In this document: in pieces, positions 10,992-21,468 of the stretch
Layout of the letters: every line of letters begins with the position of its first letter
Position numbering within the stretch: the first letter of the stretch is position 1
DNA from: Mactra quadrangularis
Lineage: Eukaryota; Mollusca; Bivalvia; Venerida; Mactridae
Assembly (NCBI GenBank): GCA_025267735.1
Contig: CM046304.1
Span: forward strand, 4,402,001 to 4,466,000
Length of the DNA stretch: 64,000 nucleotides
Direction of reading: 5' to 3'
The notes under the pieces: model-generated
The model's input: only the letters and a program-made list of their open reading frames with translations
Database searches by the model: none
Told to the model about the DNA's origin: nothing
Program-made: the position numbers and the translations under genes

Positions 10992-12643
10992 TAGAGGTGA
11001 AACGATTAATCGCGGTTCACAAAGAATCGCGATTTTTAACGCTTGATTCGGTTCGATTCGATTCGGAAGAGGCAGTTTCGATTCTATTCTTTTTTTTAAA
11101 TACTGTCTTTTTCAGTAGTTTTGTGAGTTGAATAAAACGCCCCTCTTCGGTTAAAATAAGCATTTTTTATAGTGAACTAAAATAGTGTACCCTTATTGAC
11201 CGAAGATTGTTAATCCAGATAAGAGTTGTAAAAAGTGAGACTGCCCGCTGCAATTATACATGTTAATTACGCGTACATGTCAATTAGACCTTATTGTCGG
11301 TCACACGCTGGGAGATTAACTCGCTGACAGAAAATCGATAATGGAGTCGTCGAGTTAGTTAACACGCTTGATATCATTCATATATACCTAAGACTGGTAC
11401 CTAGAGAGAATATAGTGATAAAGGGGCCGCCAAGATATAACCAGTCGATTTAGTTTTACACGATCGGCAATATTGGGGGATTTTTCTTATGAAAAACAAA
11501 TTAAACTTTTCACATCGTCGTTTCCTGAAGCATCATTAATTTGTTTAATCAAGATGAAAACATTGAAAACAATAAGTTTTTTAATCACAAAAGATGTTTC
11601 ATATGAAATTGCTATCTAGCGTGGGTCGCGAAAATGAATGACATAACGTCGAAATGGTTGAAGCGATTTCGTTCCTTATGATACAAAATTAAATCAAGCT
11701 TGATAAAGTAATTTAGAGATAAACCGTAAACTTTATTGTTTGTTTTGACGTTATTTACGTTTATTTTCGGGAAAATCCTCTTTGTTTTTCTTAACTATTA
11801 AAATCGGGCAAAACGTAATTGGTTAGATTTTATTTACTATAAATTGGAAATGAATTCTATGAAATGTCCGAAGATAATTGTATATTTTCACTAATACGTT
11901 CATTTAAGCCCAAAAATAATTTTATTTTGAAATAAACATTAGTGTAAGAAAGTTATAAATATAGATCTAGAGTTGATAAAAATTAATTTAACGTTTATGT
12001 GATGAGAATTATTCTAAATAATGCCAGAGCCAAAAGAAAATATTTTGAAACATACTAAATTAAGATGGTCATAGTGATCTACATTTGCTGAATGCTTGCA
12101 ATTTTTTATTGTCTAAGCGTAACCTTAACTAGTCATTAATTATGGCATTGATGCACTGATGAATAATTTTATTTTGATAATGACTTGAGTCATATACTGT
12201 TTGCACGGGCATGTAGGTAAGGAGAAATAAACAATTTGTCCATGGGCATTACTTTTCATTAAAAAGTTGGAAATAATACGATTTGTCATTTATATACATG
12301 TGTATGCTAAAATGCAGTAAAATATTTTTAACTATTCAAGCTCTAATACCTGTAAAATGGGTATTATTAAAGAATTAGAATTAGAATTTTTCGTCTTCCG
12401 GGAGGGAGGTCCCTCAGATAAAAATGCACTGTTCTTAAATATACATTTTGTATATATATATATATATATATATATGTTCTATTGTCTTTGGGTTGTATCT
12501 CTTTCTCAATTCTTTTGATAATTTATTTTTTGTTATGTCCTATATAATTCCAGTAGAAAATCGAATTGAATCGAAAAATTGAATCGTTTGATGAAAAATC
12601 GAAATCGAATCGAATCGAAAATTTTTGAATCGTTTCACCTCTA
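10992..12643. mobile_element. hAT-like element, 1652 bp, inserted beside the C1q gene
   Basis: The TIRs TAGAGGTGAAACGATT and AATCGTTTCACCTCTA are exact complements, with GATTCGATTCG-rich subterminal repeats. An exact 8-bp duplication ATGGATTC (10984-10991, 12644-12651) flanks it. There is no long ORF; a (TA)n tract lies at about 12452-12474. It shares internal sequence with 5765-6460. It is nested in the larger TIR segment, so it is younger. Confidence 0.92.
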
Positions 12644-13263
12644 ATGGATTCTGTAGTAAATTTAAATTTCACTGAATGAGGATTCTGTTGAAATAAAATC
12701 AGAACTAAATTGAAACATGGTATCTAAAACATTGCACTTCTAACAAATATTTTCAATGAAGCATTTAGCAATGTAAATCTCATTTTTAAAGCGTATACAA
12801 CTTATATAACCACTGGTTATGTGTACATTGCAGATAATTCTTGGCCATTTGCAGTAGGAAACTTTTTTAAAGTTAAAGTGTGGATAATTCGCTTTGTACA
12901 CAAACGGTCGAACTGACCTTTGTACAGAGACGTTAAGCATCATGGATAAAACTGTTTATTTACCTGAAAACACATGGCAATAATTTCCCCATTCATTTGT
13001 ACTGAACTAATAAAGTATGTTTTTGTGTCCACTCAAACGAAATCTAACTATCCAACCAACTATGCATATAAAATCAAACTTTAACCGGTATTTAAACCTC
13101 CATTCTAACATGTTTACATCTGTCATTTTTTACACAGTATTTTAAAATCGAAAGTAGAATACAGTAGCGTATTTAGTTACCTTGAACATTACAAAATGTT
13201 TCGTAACGAATAAACGAAAGTGTCGGAACAAATCAACCGAGACAACTCCATCTCCTACTATTG

Positions 13264-13438
13264 AGTTGTCCCAACTTTGAGTTGAGTATTGCATGAGTTG
13301 AGTCCCAACTTTGAGTTGAGTATTGCATGAGTTGAGTCCCAACTTTGAGTTGAGTATTGCATGCGTTGAGTCCCAACTTTGAGTTGAGTATTGCATGCGT
13401 TGAGTCCCAACTTTGAGTTGAGTATTGCACAGGTTGAG
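13264..13438. repeat. 34-bp tandem repeat, about five copies
   Basis: The unit contains GAGTTGAGTCCCAACTTTGA and GTTGAGTATTGCATG. Because 34 is not a multiple of 3, it reads through two - frames; those ORFs are repeat artefacts. It lies in an insertion that splits the right arm. Confidence 0.9.
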
Positions 13439-13732
13439 TTGTCTTCGGGTCGAGTTCTCCCGTACTTGTAACGTTAGCTAACAGTAGTTACTGAACACTG
13501 GGCAAGGTTTAACTATGCATCTATACCTTATCAGGTTTAAAAGTATGTTGTATCTGTGGATTGATATTCCTGTAGTTATAAGCAATCATTCATTTTACAA
13601 TTTAATAAAGATAGTATCAAATATTAAAAAACGAAAATATCCAATGATATGTCTTCATGCCCCGCACTATATTCTGACGCATACCAAATCACCGAATAAT
13701 TGCGAATGGTTGTGCGTCTTAGTATAGAGGTG

Positions 13733-14112
13733 CAGGGCTTTTTCAGGGGGTTTTGGGAAAAAGGCCCCTGCCCATATTGGGAATTTTTAACACCGTAAAT
13801 AGTCTGATTTAGGAAAACAATATTGACAAATCAACCCAATTTGGAAATTTCATCATTAATGCTTCTGCATTAAATCTTTATATGCCTTGCTTCGGTGTCT
13901 CTGAAAGTGTTGCAGTGCTCTTAAAGAGTTTGTTCTGACAGTTCAGTGAGGCTTTCATGGCAAATTCTCATTTATCTATTGAATTCATGTTCAAAGGAAA
14001 TTATTTAACAAGATTGGGAATTTTTTTCTTGAAATTGGGAAAAATGGTCGTTTTTTTGGCATTTGGAATGGGGCCCATATTCGGCCCCGTTAGATAGGCT
14101 GAAAAAGCCCTG
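13733..14112. mobile_element. CAGGGCTTTTTCAG element, 380 bp, with 5-bp duplication
   Basis: TIRs CAGGGCTTTTTCAG and CTGAAAAAGCCCTG. It is flanked by AGGTG on both sides (13728-13732, 14113-14117). The opposite arm preserves the unoccupied site, so the insertion point is exact. Confidence 0.85.
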
Positions 14113-14471
14113 AGGTGATATTATCACCTGCTATTTATAGAATGGTTGTTTGCTTCACCTGTTGTATGTTACAAAAACCCAACATTCTAGGTGGAACCAC
14201 CACAAATCCTTCCAAGATTATTCATTTAATGAATGGTTGAGATGTTCTTAATGTACTTTTATAAGACTGGTAAACCATTTGTGTTCAGTGACTGTTTGAA
14301 AATAGATTGGTGATGTAAGATCAAAATAAATACATAGGTGAAAGTCTTCATGTCTAGTCTTGAACTTCTGGATTTCAATGACCTCAAAAAGTGTTCTATT
14401 CTCATGTTAAGCAGCTGAAGTCATAGCATTCGGGATTTTCAGGATTTTGTCACGTTTGAACTTACCCGGGC

Positions 14472-14635
14472 CAGGGCTGGCGAAATCATAAAATTGTTTA
14501 CTTGTCCGTTCTTGCCAACTGGCGAAGTTACTTGTCCGTATGAACATTATAGAATAAAATTATTGAAAAATCCACTTGTCCATACTTGCCTTGGGACAAC
14601 ACGGACAATAAGGACTTTGGATTTCGCTGGCCCTG
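14472..14635. mobile_element. Short hAT-like MITE, 164 bp
   Basis: Ends CAGGGCTGGCGAAATC and GGATTTCGCTGGCCCTG are inverted repeats. Internal TACTTGTCCGT-type phrases are repeated. The target duplication is not clear. Confidence 0.65.
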
Positions 14636-14911
14636 CAGTCCCATGTGTGTTTCAATATTTTCAAAACTTTCAACTTCCACCCATTTGGACATCATTTATT
14701 ACAGATTTTTATCAAATTAAACGGTTTAAAATACGACTGTAGTTTGATATAAATCTACATTATCATCTTTCAGCATTTATATATACTTGTATAGATCATG
14801 CTTGATTAATTAATTGTAGTTAATTTGTATGTTGTGAATTATTGTAAATAAATGTTTTTGTATCTTAATTTAGTCTTGAATTCTATGATGTTTTAGTCTT
14901 GTTTTATTAAT

Positions 14912-15353
14912 ATGGGGCACGTTCCGCAAGGTGATTCCTAGCTAGCGCTTTTTGAAAGAGATTTTTTGTAGCATAAGAGGTCTACGGAAAGGTTTGCTTC
15001 AAGCTAGCAAATCCAAGATGGCGACTTTCTCAAACAAAAAGTTCAGAATAAACAATTAACAAATAAAAAATATTTAAATGGATAATCACCATAATTATTC
15101 TATTTTACCACTTTGACAAAATATATGCATTAAGTAAAATATATATCAGTATTCTTTAAAAAGAAACACGTTCCCACAGGGGGCAGCCATTTTGAAATAA
15201 GCAGAAGTGTTCCGAATGATACAGCTAGCAAGAAAAAAACTTGCTACGTATCGCTAGCTATAGATTCATTTTGTTCTATCGTAGCAAACCGTTCCATAGG
15301 AAATCGCTACATAGCGCTAGCTAGCGATCACCTTAATGGTTATAGAACGGCCA
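14912..15353. mobile_element. MITE rich in GCTAGC/GCTACG, copy 1
   Basis: Ends ACGTTCCGCAAGGTGATTCC...TAGCTAGCG and its inverse CGCTAGCTAGCGATCACCTT. Related in layout (AAGATGGCGAC / GCAGCCATTTTGA inside) to 16760-17200 and to the 3.1-kb element at 44072-47172. Confidence 0.6.
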
Positions 15354-16037
15354 ATAGTTTATTAACTTGTCTCTACTTGGATAATTACACAGTCACTGAA
15401 AGTGTTACATGTGTATTATTCAACTTCTTTTTAGTCATTGAGCCACCAATCGATATTAATTATTGATGATCTAACTATATATGCGGCGATTTTGAATATC
15501 GTAGAAATAAGTTCCAAACGAGTTTAAAATTACAGATTCAGTGACCGCATAATTTTTAAGTTGTGGCAAGTTAATAAAACAGAACTATATAATAGACCTA
15601 ATCCGGAATTCAAATTTATGGGTTTTTCCGTCCGTGCACAGGCGGTACAGTTTTTTACACTTAATTGCTAAACAGCACAAACTATGGATTAAATCCTAAT
15701 GTTCTATTTACACATGTTCTCATTGTAACAGTGAAAGTTTGTTTGTACCGTAGGAGAACACCCAAATATTTGAATTCCGGATATAGTCTATTGTAAAACT
15801 CTCCATAACAGTTACTCTCTTGTGAAATCTATTGAAACAATAAACACTGCCACATTGGCACCATAGTATTATTGCATACATTAGCTTAGCTGATTAAAAT
15901 ACTTGAATATCTATAGTTAAAACAAATACTGTATAGTGAGTATTTTAATCAGTAGGGTACATGTATGTGACACTACATGTAATGGCATTGATAAAGTAGT
16001 GATTTAGCACATAACTGATTTTAGAAGTTTAGATATA
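15354..16037. other. Gene-free stretch
   Basis: Intergenic and AT-rich. Contains an inverted motif GATTAAAATACTTGAATAT / GTGAGTATTTTAATC (about 15893-15950) shared with the small elements near 20212 and 23981. No gene seen. Confidence 0.5.
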
Positions 16038-16271
16038 CAGTCATTTCTCGTTATCTCGACTTTGTTGGGACCGTTGAAAAATAGTCGAGACAACGAAAAG
16101 TCGAGATAAACAAGATAAATGAAATTTTCTAAGGGAGGTAATTCCGTTGTCTTCAGTTGCAGTTTTACCTGTTCGGAGAGTGTAGTTTAGCATAATCGCT
16201 TTACTGCAGCTGTGAATAAGGTTTTACCATGAACTTGTACTCTAAAGGGTTTACGACACTTTTTCCGCCGT
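16038..16271. repeat. Terminal fragment of the pogo/Tigger-like family
   Basis: Begins TA-CAGTCATTTCTCGTTATC and matches, in inverse, the right 230 bp of the element at 48706-49948 (GTCGAGATAA, GGGAGGTAATTCCG, AACTTGTACTCTAAAGG). It is cut by the adjacent SINE. Confidence 0.75.
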
Positions 16272-16552
16272 AGCAACACACTGTATAGGTCATATAACGG
16301 TGGTCAGTCAACCTACTCACTCCTCCTGGAAAGGCTTGATCTTCGGATTTAGCTGTTAACCAACTACTAAGTGCATAATTTCGTCAATGACTGACAACTG
16401 CCAAACATAATTAAAAATCATTGGTAGGAGGGAGAATGGCCGCAGAAAAAAATTAATGACCAAGCTCCACGGAAGTATGCCCTGCCCGGGAATCGAATCC
16501 ACGACCTCTCGATCAGTAGACTTGCGTGCTACCAACTGAGCTAGCGGGCCTG
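16262..16552 (-). repeat. tRNA-derived SINE, family 1
   Basis: The - strand head CCGCTAGCTCAGTTGGTAGC is an A-box-like sequence and TTCGATTCCCGGGC a B-box-like sequence, followed by a roughly 220-bp body. Relatives: 25686-25992, 28630-28938, 41346-41630 and 47340-47643 (all -), and 35805-36050 and 37160-37380 (+). Confidence 0.85.
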
Positions 16553-16759
16553 CATTCCACTAAATACAATAACAGATGTTTCTATACTACATGATGAGGA
16601 AAAATAACACCTATTATATTGACAGATCTTTATTACAGCACATTATTTCACATGTAAATCCATCAAGCAAAAAAGTGCAACAATTTTTATACAAAGCACA
16701 AAATTTAATACATGATCGGTACAACTTTAACAAATCTTTCATCAAGACCATAACAGATA

Positions 16760-17200
16760 GGGTGGCAAAATACTAGGAAACGGCTTGCTACAACATATCG
16801 CTTCATAGCGAAAAAAATATTCGCTATCCTAGAGCGCTTTAACAAATCAAAATGGCTGCCTCCGCAGTAATGTAACTTCCTGTTTGCCGACAATTCTTGT
16901 TTTTATGTTTGACTGACTAAAGATGAATTGAAATCAATAAATATTTGTAATTGTTCATTTAAACATATGTTTTTGCAATGATTTTATACTTGTAAAGACT
17001 TATTTAGTTTGAAAACGCCCCGAAAACATGCATTTGCAATGAACGCAAAAGATTTGATAAAGGGTGATAACCGCTGCGGGAGTTTGGTTAGTAGCAAGCC
17101 GTTTCCTAATAAGAAGCGCTACAAGTCAAGAAATCGCTTCTCATAGCGATATGTAGCAAAATCGTTAGGCAAAGCGCCCATAGTTCCCTAACCTTTACCT
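16760..17200. mobile_element. MITE related to the 3.1-kb 44072-47172 element
   Basis: Near its ends it has GGAAACGGCTTGCTAC and GTAGCAAGCCGTTTCC. It shares CCTGTTTGCCGACAATT and CGCCCCGAAAACATG with the arms of the 3.1-kb element, minus most of the interior. Confidence 0.7.
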
Positions 17201-17307
17201 GATATTTGAGAATCTACAAACATTACCATGTACCATGTGACTTTTGTGATTAGTGTGGGCCAAAGTATCAAAAACATTCTAAAGGTAAAATTTTCTTTTT
17301 TACCATT

Positions 17308-18972
17308 TTTAGCTCGACTTTTCGAAGAAAATGAGAGCTATTGCTATCACTTTGGCGTCGGCGTTGGTGTTGGTTTTCAGGTTAAAGTTTTTTTAAACAC
17401 TTATAACTTCAACACTATCCAAGTTATTTTATTGAAAGTTGGTATACTTATTAAGTGGGACTATATTAACCATTCTGTGAAAGTGGATAACTCTGGATGA
17501 ATTATTTTATGAGTTATTGCCCTTTTACAATTAGATAATTGCAAAATATGTGGTTAAAGTTTTTCCTATGTAGAATATCTTCAATACTGATCAATTCATT
17601 TGACTTAAAGTTTGTATACTTATTTGTCAGTACAATATCTACACGACTGTGAAGGCACGTAACTGTGGATGAATTATTTTTAGAGTAATTGCCCTTTTAT
17701 ACTTAAGAAATTGCAAAATATGAGGTTAAAGTTTTTCCTATGTAGAATATATTCAATACTGATCAAGGTATTTGACTTAAAGTTTGTATACTCATGTTAG
17801 AAAGTTTTCAGTATTTATACTGTTTTCAGTATTTTAAGAATAAATTACTCTATGTAATTTATATGAAATGTGTCTATTTCAGTATTTTGAAAGTAGGTTT
17901 TCAGTATTTTCAAAACTTTCAACTTTCATCCATGTATACTTATTTGTTGGTACTATATCTACCCGACTATGAAGGGATGTAACTGTGGATGAATTATTTT
18001 TAGAGTAATTGCCCTTTTATAGTTAAGAAAAATGCAAAATATAATGTTAAAATCATTTCTATATGTAATATCTTTAATACTAATTAAGATATTTGACTTT
18101 AAGTTTGTATACTTAGTTATGGGTACTATATCTACACAACTATAAAGGGACGTTACTTTGGATGAATTATTGTTGGAGTTATGCCCCTTTATACTTAAAC
18201 ATTTAAGATTAAAATTTGTTCTCATGGGAAATATTTAGAACTTATAAATATATTTGAATGAAAGTTGGAATGCTTATTCGTCAGTTCTTCATCTATCGGA
18301 CTATAAAGGGACATAACTCTAGATGAATTACTTCAGAGTTATTCCCCTTTATACTTTGGTTTTAAGGGTTATGTTTGCTCAAATTTAATATATTTTGTTT
18401 GATAGAAAGTTAGTATACTTTTTCATCAGTACTACATCTAGTTGAATTCAATGGGACGTAATAATTGATGAATTATTGTTGGAGTTGTGACCCTTTTCAA
18501 GTTTTTAATTCGGGAGAAAGTATTATGAAGTGAAATATTTTCAATACTTAAGAAGATATTTAAATGACAATTAGTATGCCTATTCATCAGTACTACATCT
18601 ACGTGACTACAAAGGGACATAACTCATGATGTTATTTTTTGAAGTTATGCCCCTTACTTTAATTTTGAATTTTGTTCAAATTGAAATACAATGTATTTAT
18701 AGTTCTTCATATAGTTATTTATATGAAAGTAGGTATGCTTATTCGTTCATACTATGTCTACTTTACTCTGAAGGGGCGTTACTATGGATGAATTTTCTAG
18801 GAGTAATGCCCCTTTTATATTTTACAAATATGAATTGGTAATTATTGTTTGACTGAATTATATACTTTCAAAAATTATGTCCTGTCTTGAAATTACTTTT
18901 GTTTAAAGATAAGCCTTGCCACGAACAAAACACCCGAAAAGTCGAGCGCGCTGTCCTTGGACTGCTCTTGTT
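17308..18972 (+). repeat. Long 'TTTTAGCTCGACT...CTGCTCTTGTT' repeat with internal tandem array
   Basis: Opens with TTTTAGCTCGACTTTTCGAA and closes with GAGCGCGCTGTCCTTGGACT. The interior has roughly eight to ten diverged units of about 150 bp, each with AAAGTTTGTATACTTAT, CTACA..ACTATGAAGGGA and GGATGAATTATT..GAGT. Short ORFs in it are not conserved between units. Confidence 0.75.
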
Positions 18973-19119
18973 TATGGGATAATATGGAGTGCCTGCTCCT
19001 TATAATAACTAAAAGTAACTCATATGTTGAATGCTTACTTGAAAAAATCAGCACTTTAGAAAAGTGAACCCGTGTGATCTGACAATTCTTTCTTTACTTA
19101 ATTAACTATAAAGTATTGT

Positions 19120-19370
19120 GCGCAAAATTTGACCTCGACCTGACCTTAATGCAAGAATATTCATTACATTGAATATGAATGTAGTATAAATGCTCCATTA
19201 CACTGTGGCCGTGAGGATTATGTATTGAAATTTAACACATAAACATACTTCTATAATTTTACAATCGCTGCCGAAGTGTAGAATAGGCGTGGAACAGATT
19301 TTCGTCGGGATATGTGTAGATAATTATAAGATGCTAATGTGAAAGGTCAGATTGGGGGTCAAACTTTGTG
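19120..19370. mobile_element. TTGACC...GGTCAA MITE, copy 1
   Basis: Inverted ends TTTGACCTCGACCTGACCTT and AAAGGTCAGATTGGGGGTCAAA. A homologous copy lies at 58100-58347 (shared TAGAATAGGCGTGG and GGATATGTGTAGATAATTAT). Confidence 0.8.
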
Positions 19371-19598
19371 CTTTATTTTTTTCAATAAACTTTTGACCCA
19401 CATTGATCACTAAGTCAAGTATAGGCAACTTAAATGCATTCAATTTTCTAGTTCATACCAGATTGTTCGGTAGGATATTGCTATGAATAGATTTGAAGCA
19501 CTCGCCTAGCAGAACTGACCCTTGGTCAGCAGAAACAACAACAGTTATATATACAGTATAGCAACATGTAGAAAATGTTAATGATACTGACAAATCGC

Positions 19599-19889
19599 CA
19601 GGGTTCGGCACCTACAGTGTCTCGGGACTCCGAGGATCCCAAAATCTATGAAGGAATCCCAGTGATGCTTAGCTAGGGGTTCCTTCTGGATCCCTAAAAA
19701 ATATGTCCTGCTCTTACATAAATTTGAGTTCCCATTACTTGTTTACCACAATTTGAGACTTAAATCTGTATCTTATTTATTGTCTATTATTGGAGGGATC
19801 CCTAAAGAGGACTTCTTGGAGTAATATCTGAATAATTGACTTGGGATTCCTTCTTGATTCCTAGTAATAACAGTAAGTGTCGAACCCTG
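19599..19889. mobile_element. hAT-like MITE CAGGGTTCGGCAC, 291 bp
   Basis: TIRs CAGGGTTCGGCACCTACAGT and the inverse CAGTAAGTGTCGAACCCTG. A diverged relative is at 4575-4830. The target duplication is not resolved. Confidence 0.7.
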
Positions 19890-20211
19890 CTAATGGCAAC
19901 GAATTAATTCTATGTTTTGTCCCTTTAAGAGAAAACAAAATGCTAAATATCAGAGACACTCTCCTATAAATACATTGTATATACATTAACATGGCAAGTA
20001 CATGAGAAATGCAAAATAAGATTGTTTGTTTTGCTTTTACGGCGCATCAACACAGAAAGGTTATATCGATCGCAACACCTTGAAGTCAACCCAAGCATAA
20101 CATGATAATTGTTTAGTAGCCCACAAGCCCAATGTTCAGGGATTGCGAGAATTGAATCAGACTAGCCGAAATATCTGAATCAATGTAATTGAACTAGTTG
20201 ATAATTAGGTC

Positions 20212-20355
20212 AATTGCTATTTTAAACTGCCAATGGCACATACATGTACATTAACCCCACTGATTAAAATACTCATTATTTGACAGATATTCGCCATAAA
20301 AAATGGGTTAATGTATGCGCCACTGACAGTTGAATAAAATTCTAAAATAGCAATG
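20212..20355. mobile_element. Small palindromic MITE
   Basis: Inverted ends CAATTGCTATTTTAAACTG / AATTCTAAAATAGCAATG, with inner GGCACATACAT / ATGTATGCGCC. Related termini frame the 23981-24490 segment. Confidence 0.65.
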
Positions 20356-20460
20356 GACCAAATCATCAATTTTTTTAATTTTCAACCATATATAACTATG
20401 GTTCTGATAAGTGCACCAGAAAATTTACAACCAGGGCCGAGTCAAATAAAGCTTGACAAT

Positions 20461-20820
20461 AAGGGACTTTAGTCAGTTATTTCCCCTTGTATACACTTCA
20501 AATAGGTAGGTCCTATTAGTTGGATTACTCGGATTTTACCCTTACTTTTTAATGTAAATTTGCCAAAATTAATCTTAAATATTTTTTTTGTAATTCATTT
20601 AATTTGTTTGAAATTCAACCGAAGTATTTTATGGGTAAAGAACTATCTAAATTTAATCACTTCTTTTAATATCTTAATTAACAAGATAGATATTAGAATA
20701 AATATTTTGTTATCTTTACATAGGACTTCAATGATAAAATCCGAGGATTCCAACTGTAAGGACCTACTTACCAATTGGATTCAGATTTTATCAGGGAAAG
20801 ATAACTGACTAAAGTTCCTA
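20461..20820. mobile_element. AGGGACTTTAGTCAGTTAT MITE, copy 1
   Basis: About 360 bp with inverted ends AAGGGACTTTAGTCAGTTAT and ATAACTGACTAAAGTTCCTA. Further copies are at 30524-30891 and 43202-43563. Confidence 0.85.
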
Positions 20821-20913
20821 ATTTAAACAGAATACAGATCGCAAGTATTATCTAAAGACAACATAAGTACATTGGTACTACAAGATCACAGTAAAACAAT
20901 AAATAACCGTGTG

Positions 20914-20976
20914 GGGAATCACGTGACGTGTCGTCATTTTTGCTTTGTTAGGAACCATATAAGTCACGTGATTCCC
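20914..20976. promoter_or_regulatory. Inverted repeat carrying two CACGTG E-boxes
   Basis: GGGAATCACGTGAC (20914-20927) is perfectly complementary to GTCACGTGATTCCC (20963-20976) across a 35-bp loop. It lies about 320-385 nt past the MED25 stop. It could be a remnant MITE, a 3'-end hairpin or a bHLH-ZIP binding site. Confidence 0.5.
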
Positions 20977-21297
20977 AACACTGAATAACTAAAATATTAA
21001 GCATTCATGAATTACTAGCTGTGTAACTAACACAAACAATAGGCTCAACCCAATGGAAATAAATTGCGCATTTTTAAATTTGAATAAAGCATTACCATGC
21101 TATGATACATTCAACACACAGCGCCGCAAGTTGTAGTAGTTCTAAATCAGATTTACCGTGAAATCAATAGTGAGGATAAGACAACCTTTTACATTGACCC
21201 TTGTAAGTTAGTCCATATTCCGTTATTCGCAGTGAATGTCCCAGGAGTAGCTCAGAATGTCAGTAATAAGTTTTTAGATATAACTAAAACTTTTACT

Positions 21298-21468
21298 TCA
21301 CATACCAGGCAAATCAAAATCGTCGAATAATAAATTCTGTGGCTGTGACATCTGCGACCCCATTTGACCTTGACCTTGCATCCCTTGTTGACCTCCAGAC
21401 ATCATACCTGGGGCCTGACCTTGACCTTGCATCATCATCTGTTGTTGTTGCTGTTGCTGCTGTTGACG
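21298..21468 (-). CDS. MED25: MED25 exon 21 (C-terminus and stop)
   Basis: 56 codons plus TGA: a Q run, [16 protein letters not shown], and the acidic-aromatic end [12 protein letters not shown]. The acceptor is a T-run followed by tcag. A GGTATGTG at the stop resembles a donor, but the frame closes there. No AATAAA was found in the first ~480 nt downstream. Confidence 0.88.
   Translation of the reverse strand, partial: RQQQQQQQQQMMMQGQGQAPGMMSGGQQGMQGQGQMGSQMSQPQNLLFDDFDLPGM

Larger units (their letters stand above)
7342..14253. mobile_element. 6.9-kb TIR-bounded segment enclosing a C1q gene
   Basis: The left arm 7342-7958 is matched in reverse complement by 12892-14253, whose arm is itself broken by an array (about 13160-13500) and a 380-bp insertion (13733-14112). 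Shared landmarks in order from the ends inward: CATT..GAAC..CTC..CCATTCA, ATAAATA.CAGGTGATA, GAATATAGTGCGG, ACTACAGGAATATCAATCCA, GACAGATGTAAAC, TTTAAATACCGGTTAAA, GGTTGGATAGTTA, TTTTCAGGTAAATAAACAGT and TACAAAGGTCAGTT. No transposase is visible. The interior holds the C1q gene and a later hAT insertion. A shorter relative at 42836-43197 shares both termini and internal sequence from 7985-8100. Confidence 0.75.
12892..14253 (-). repeat. Right inverted arm of the C1q-bearing element
   Basis: Reverse-complement partner of 7342-7958, lengthened by two insertions. Its outer end is GATGTTCTTAATG, versus CATTTGGAACTCC at the left. Confidence 0.78.

Noticed and set aside
13142..13430. Repeated NSKLGLN.CNTQLKVGTQLM peptides on the - strand
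   Set aside because: Translation of a 34-bp tandem repeat that rotates through frames; no independent coding signal.
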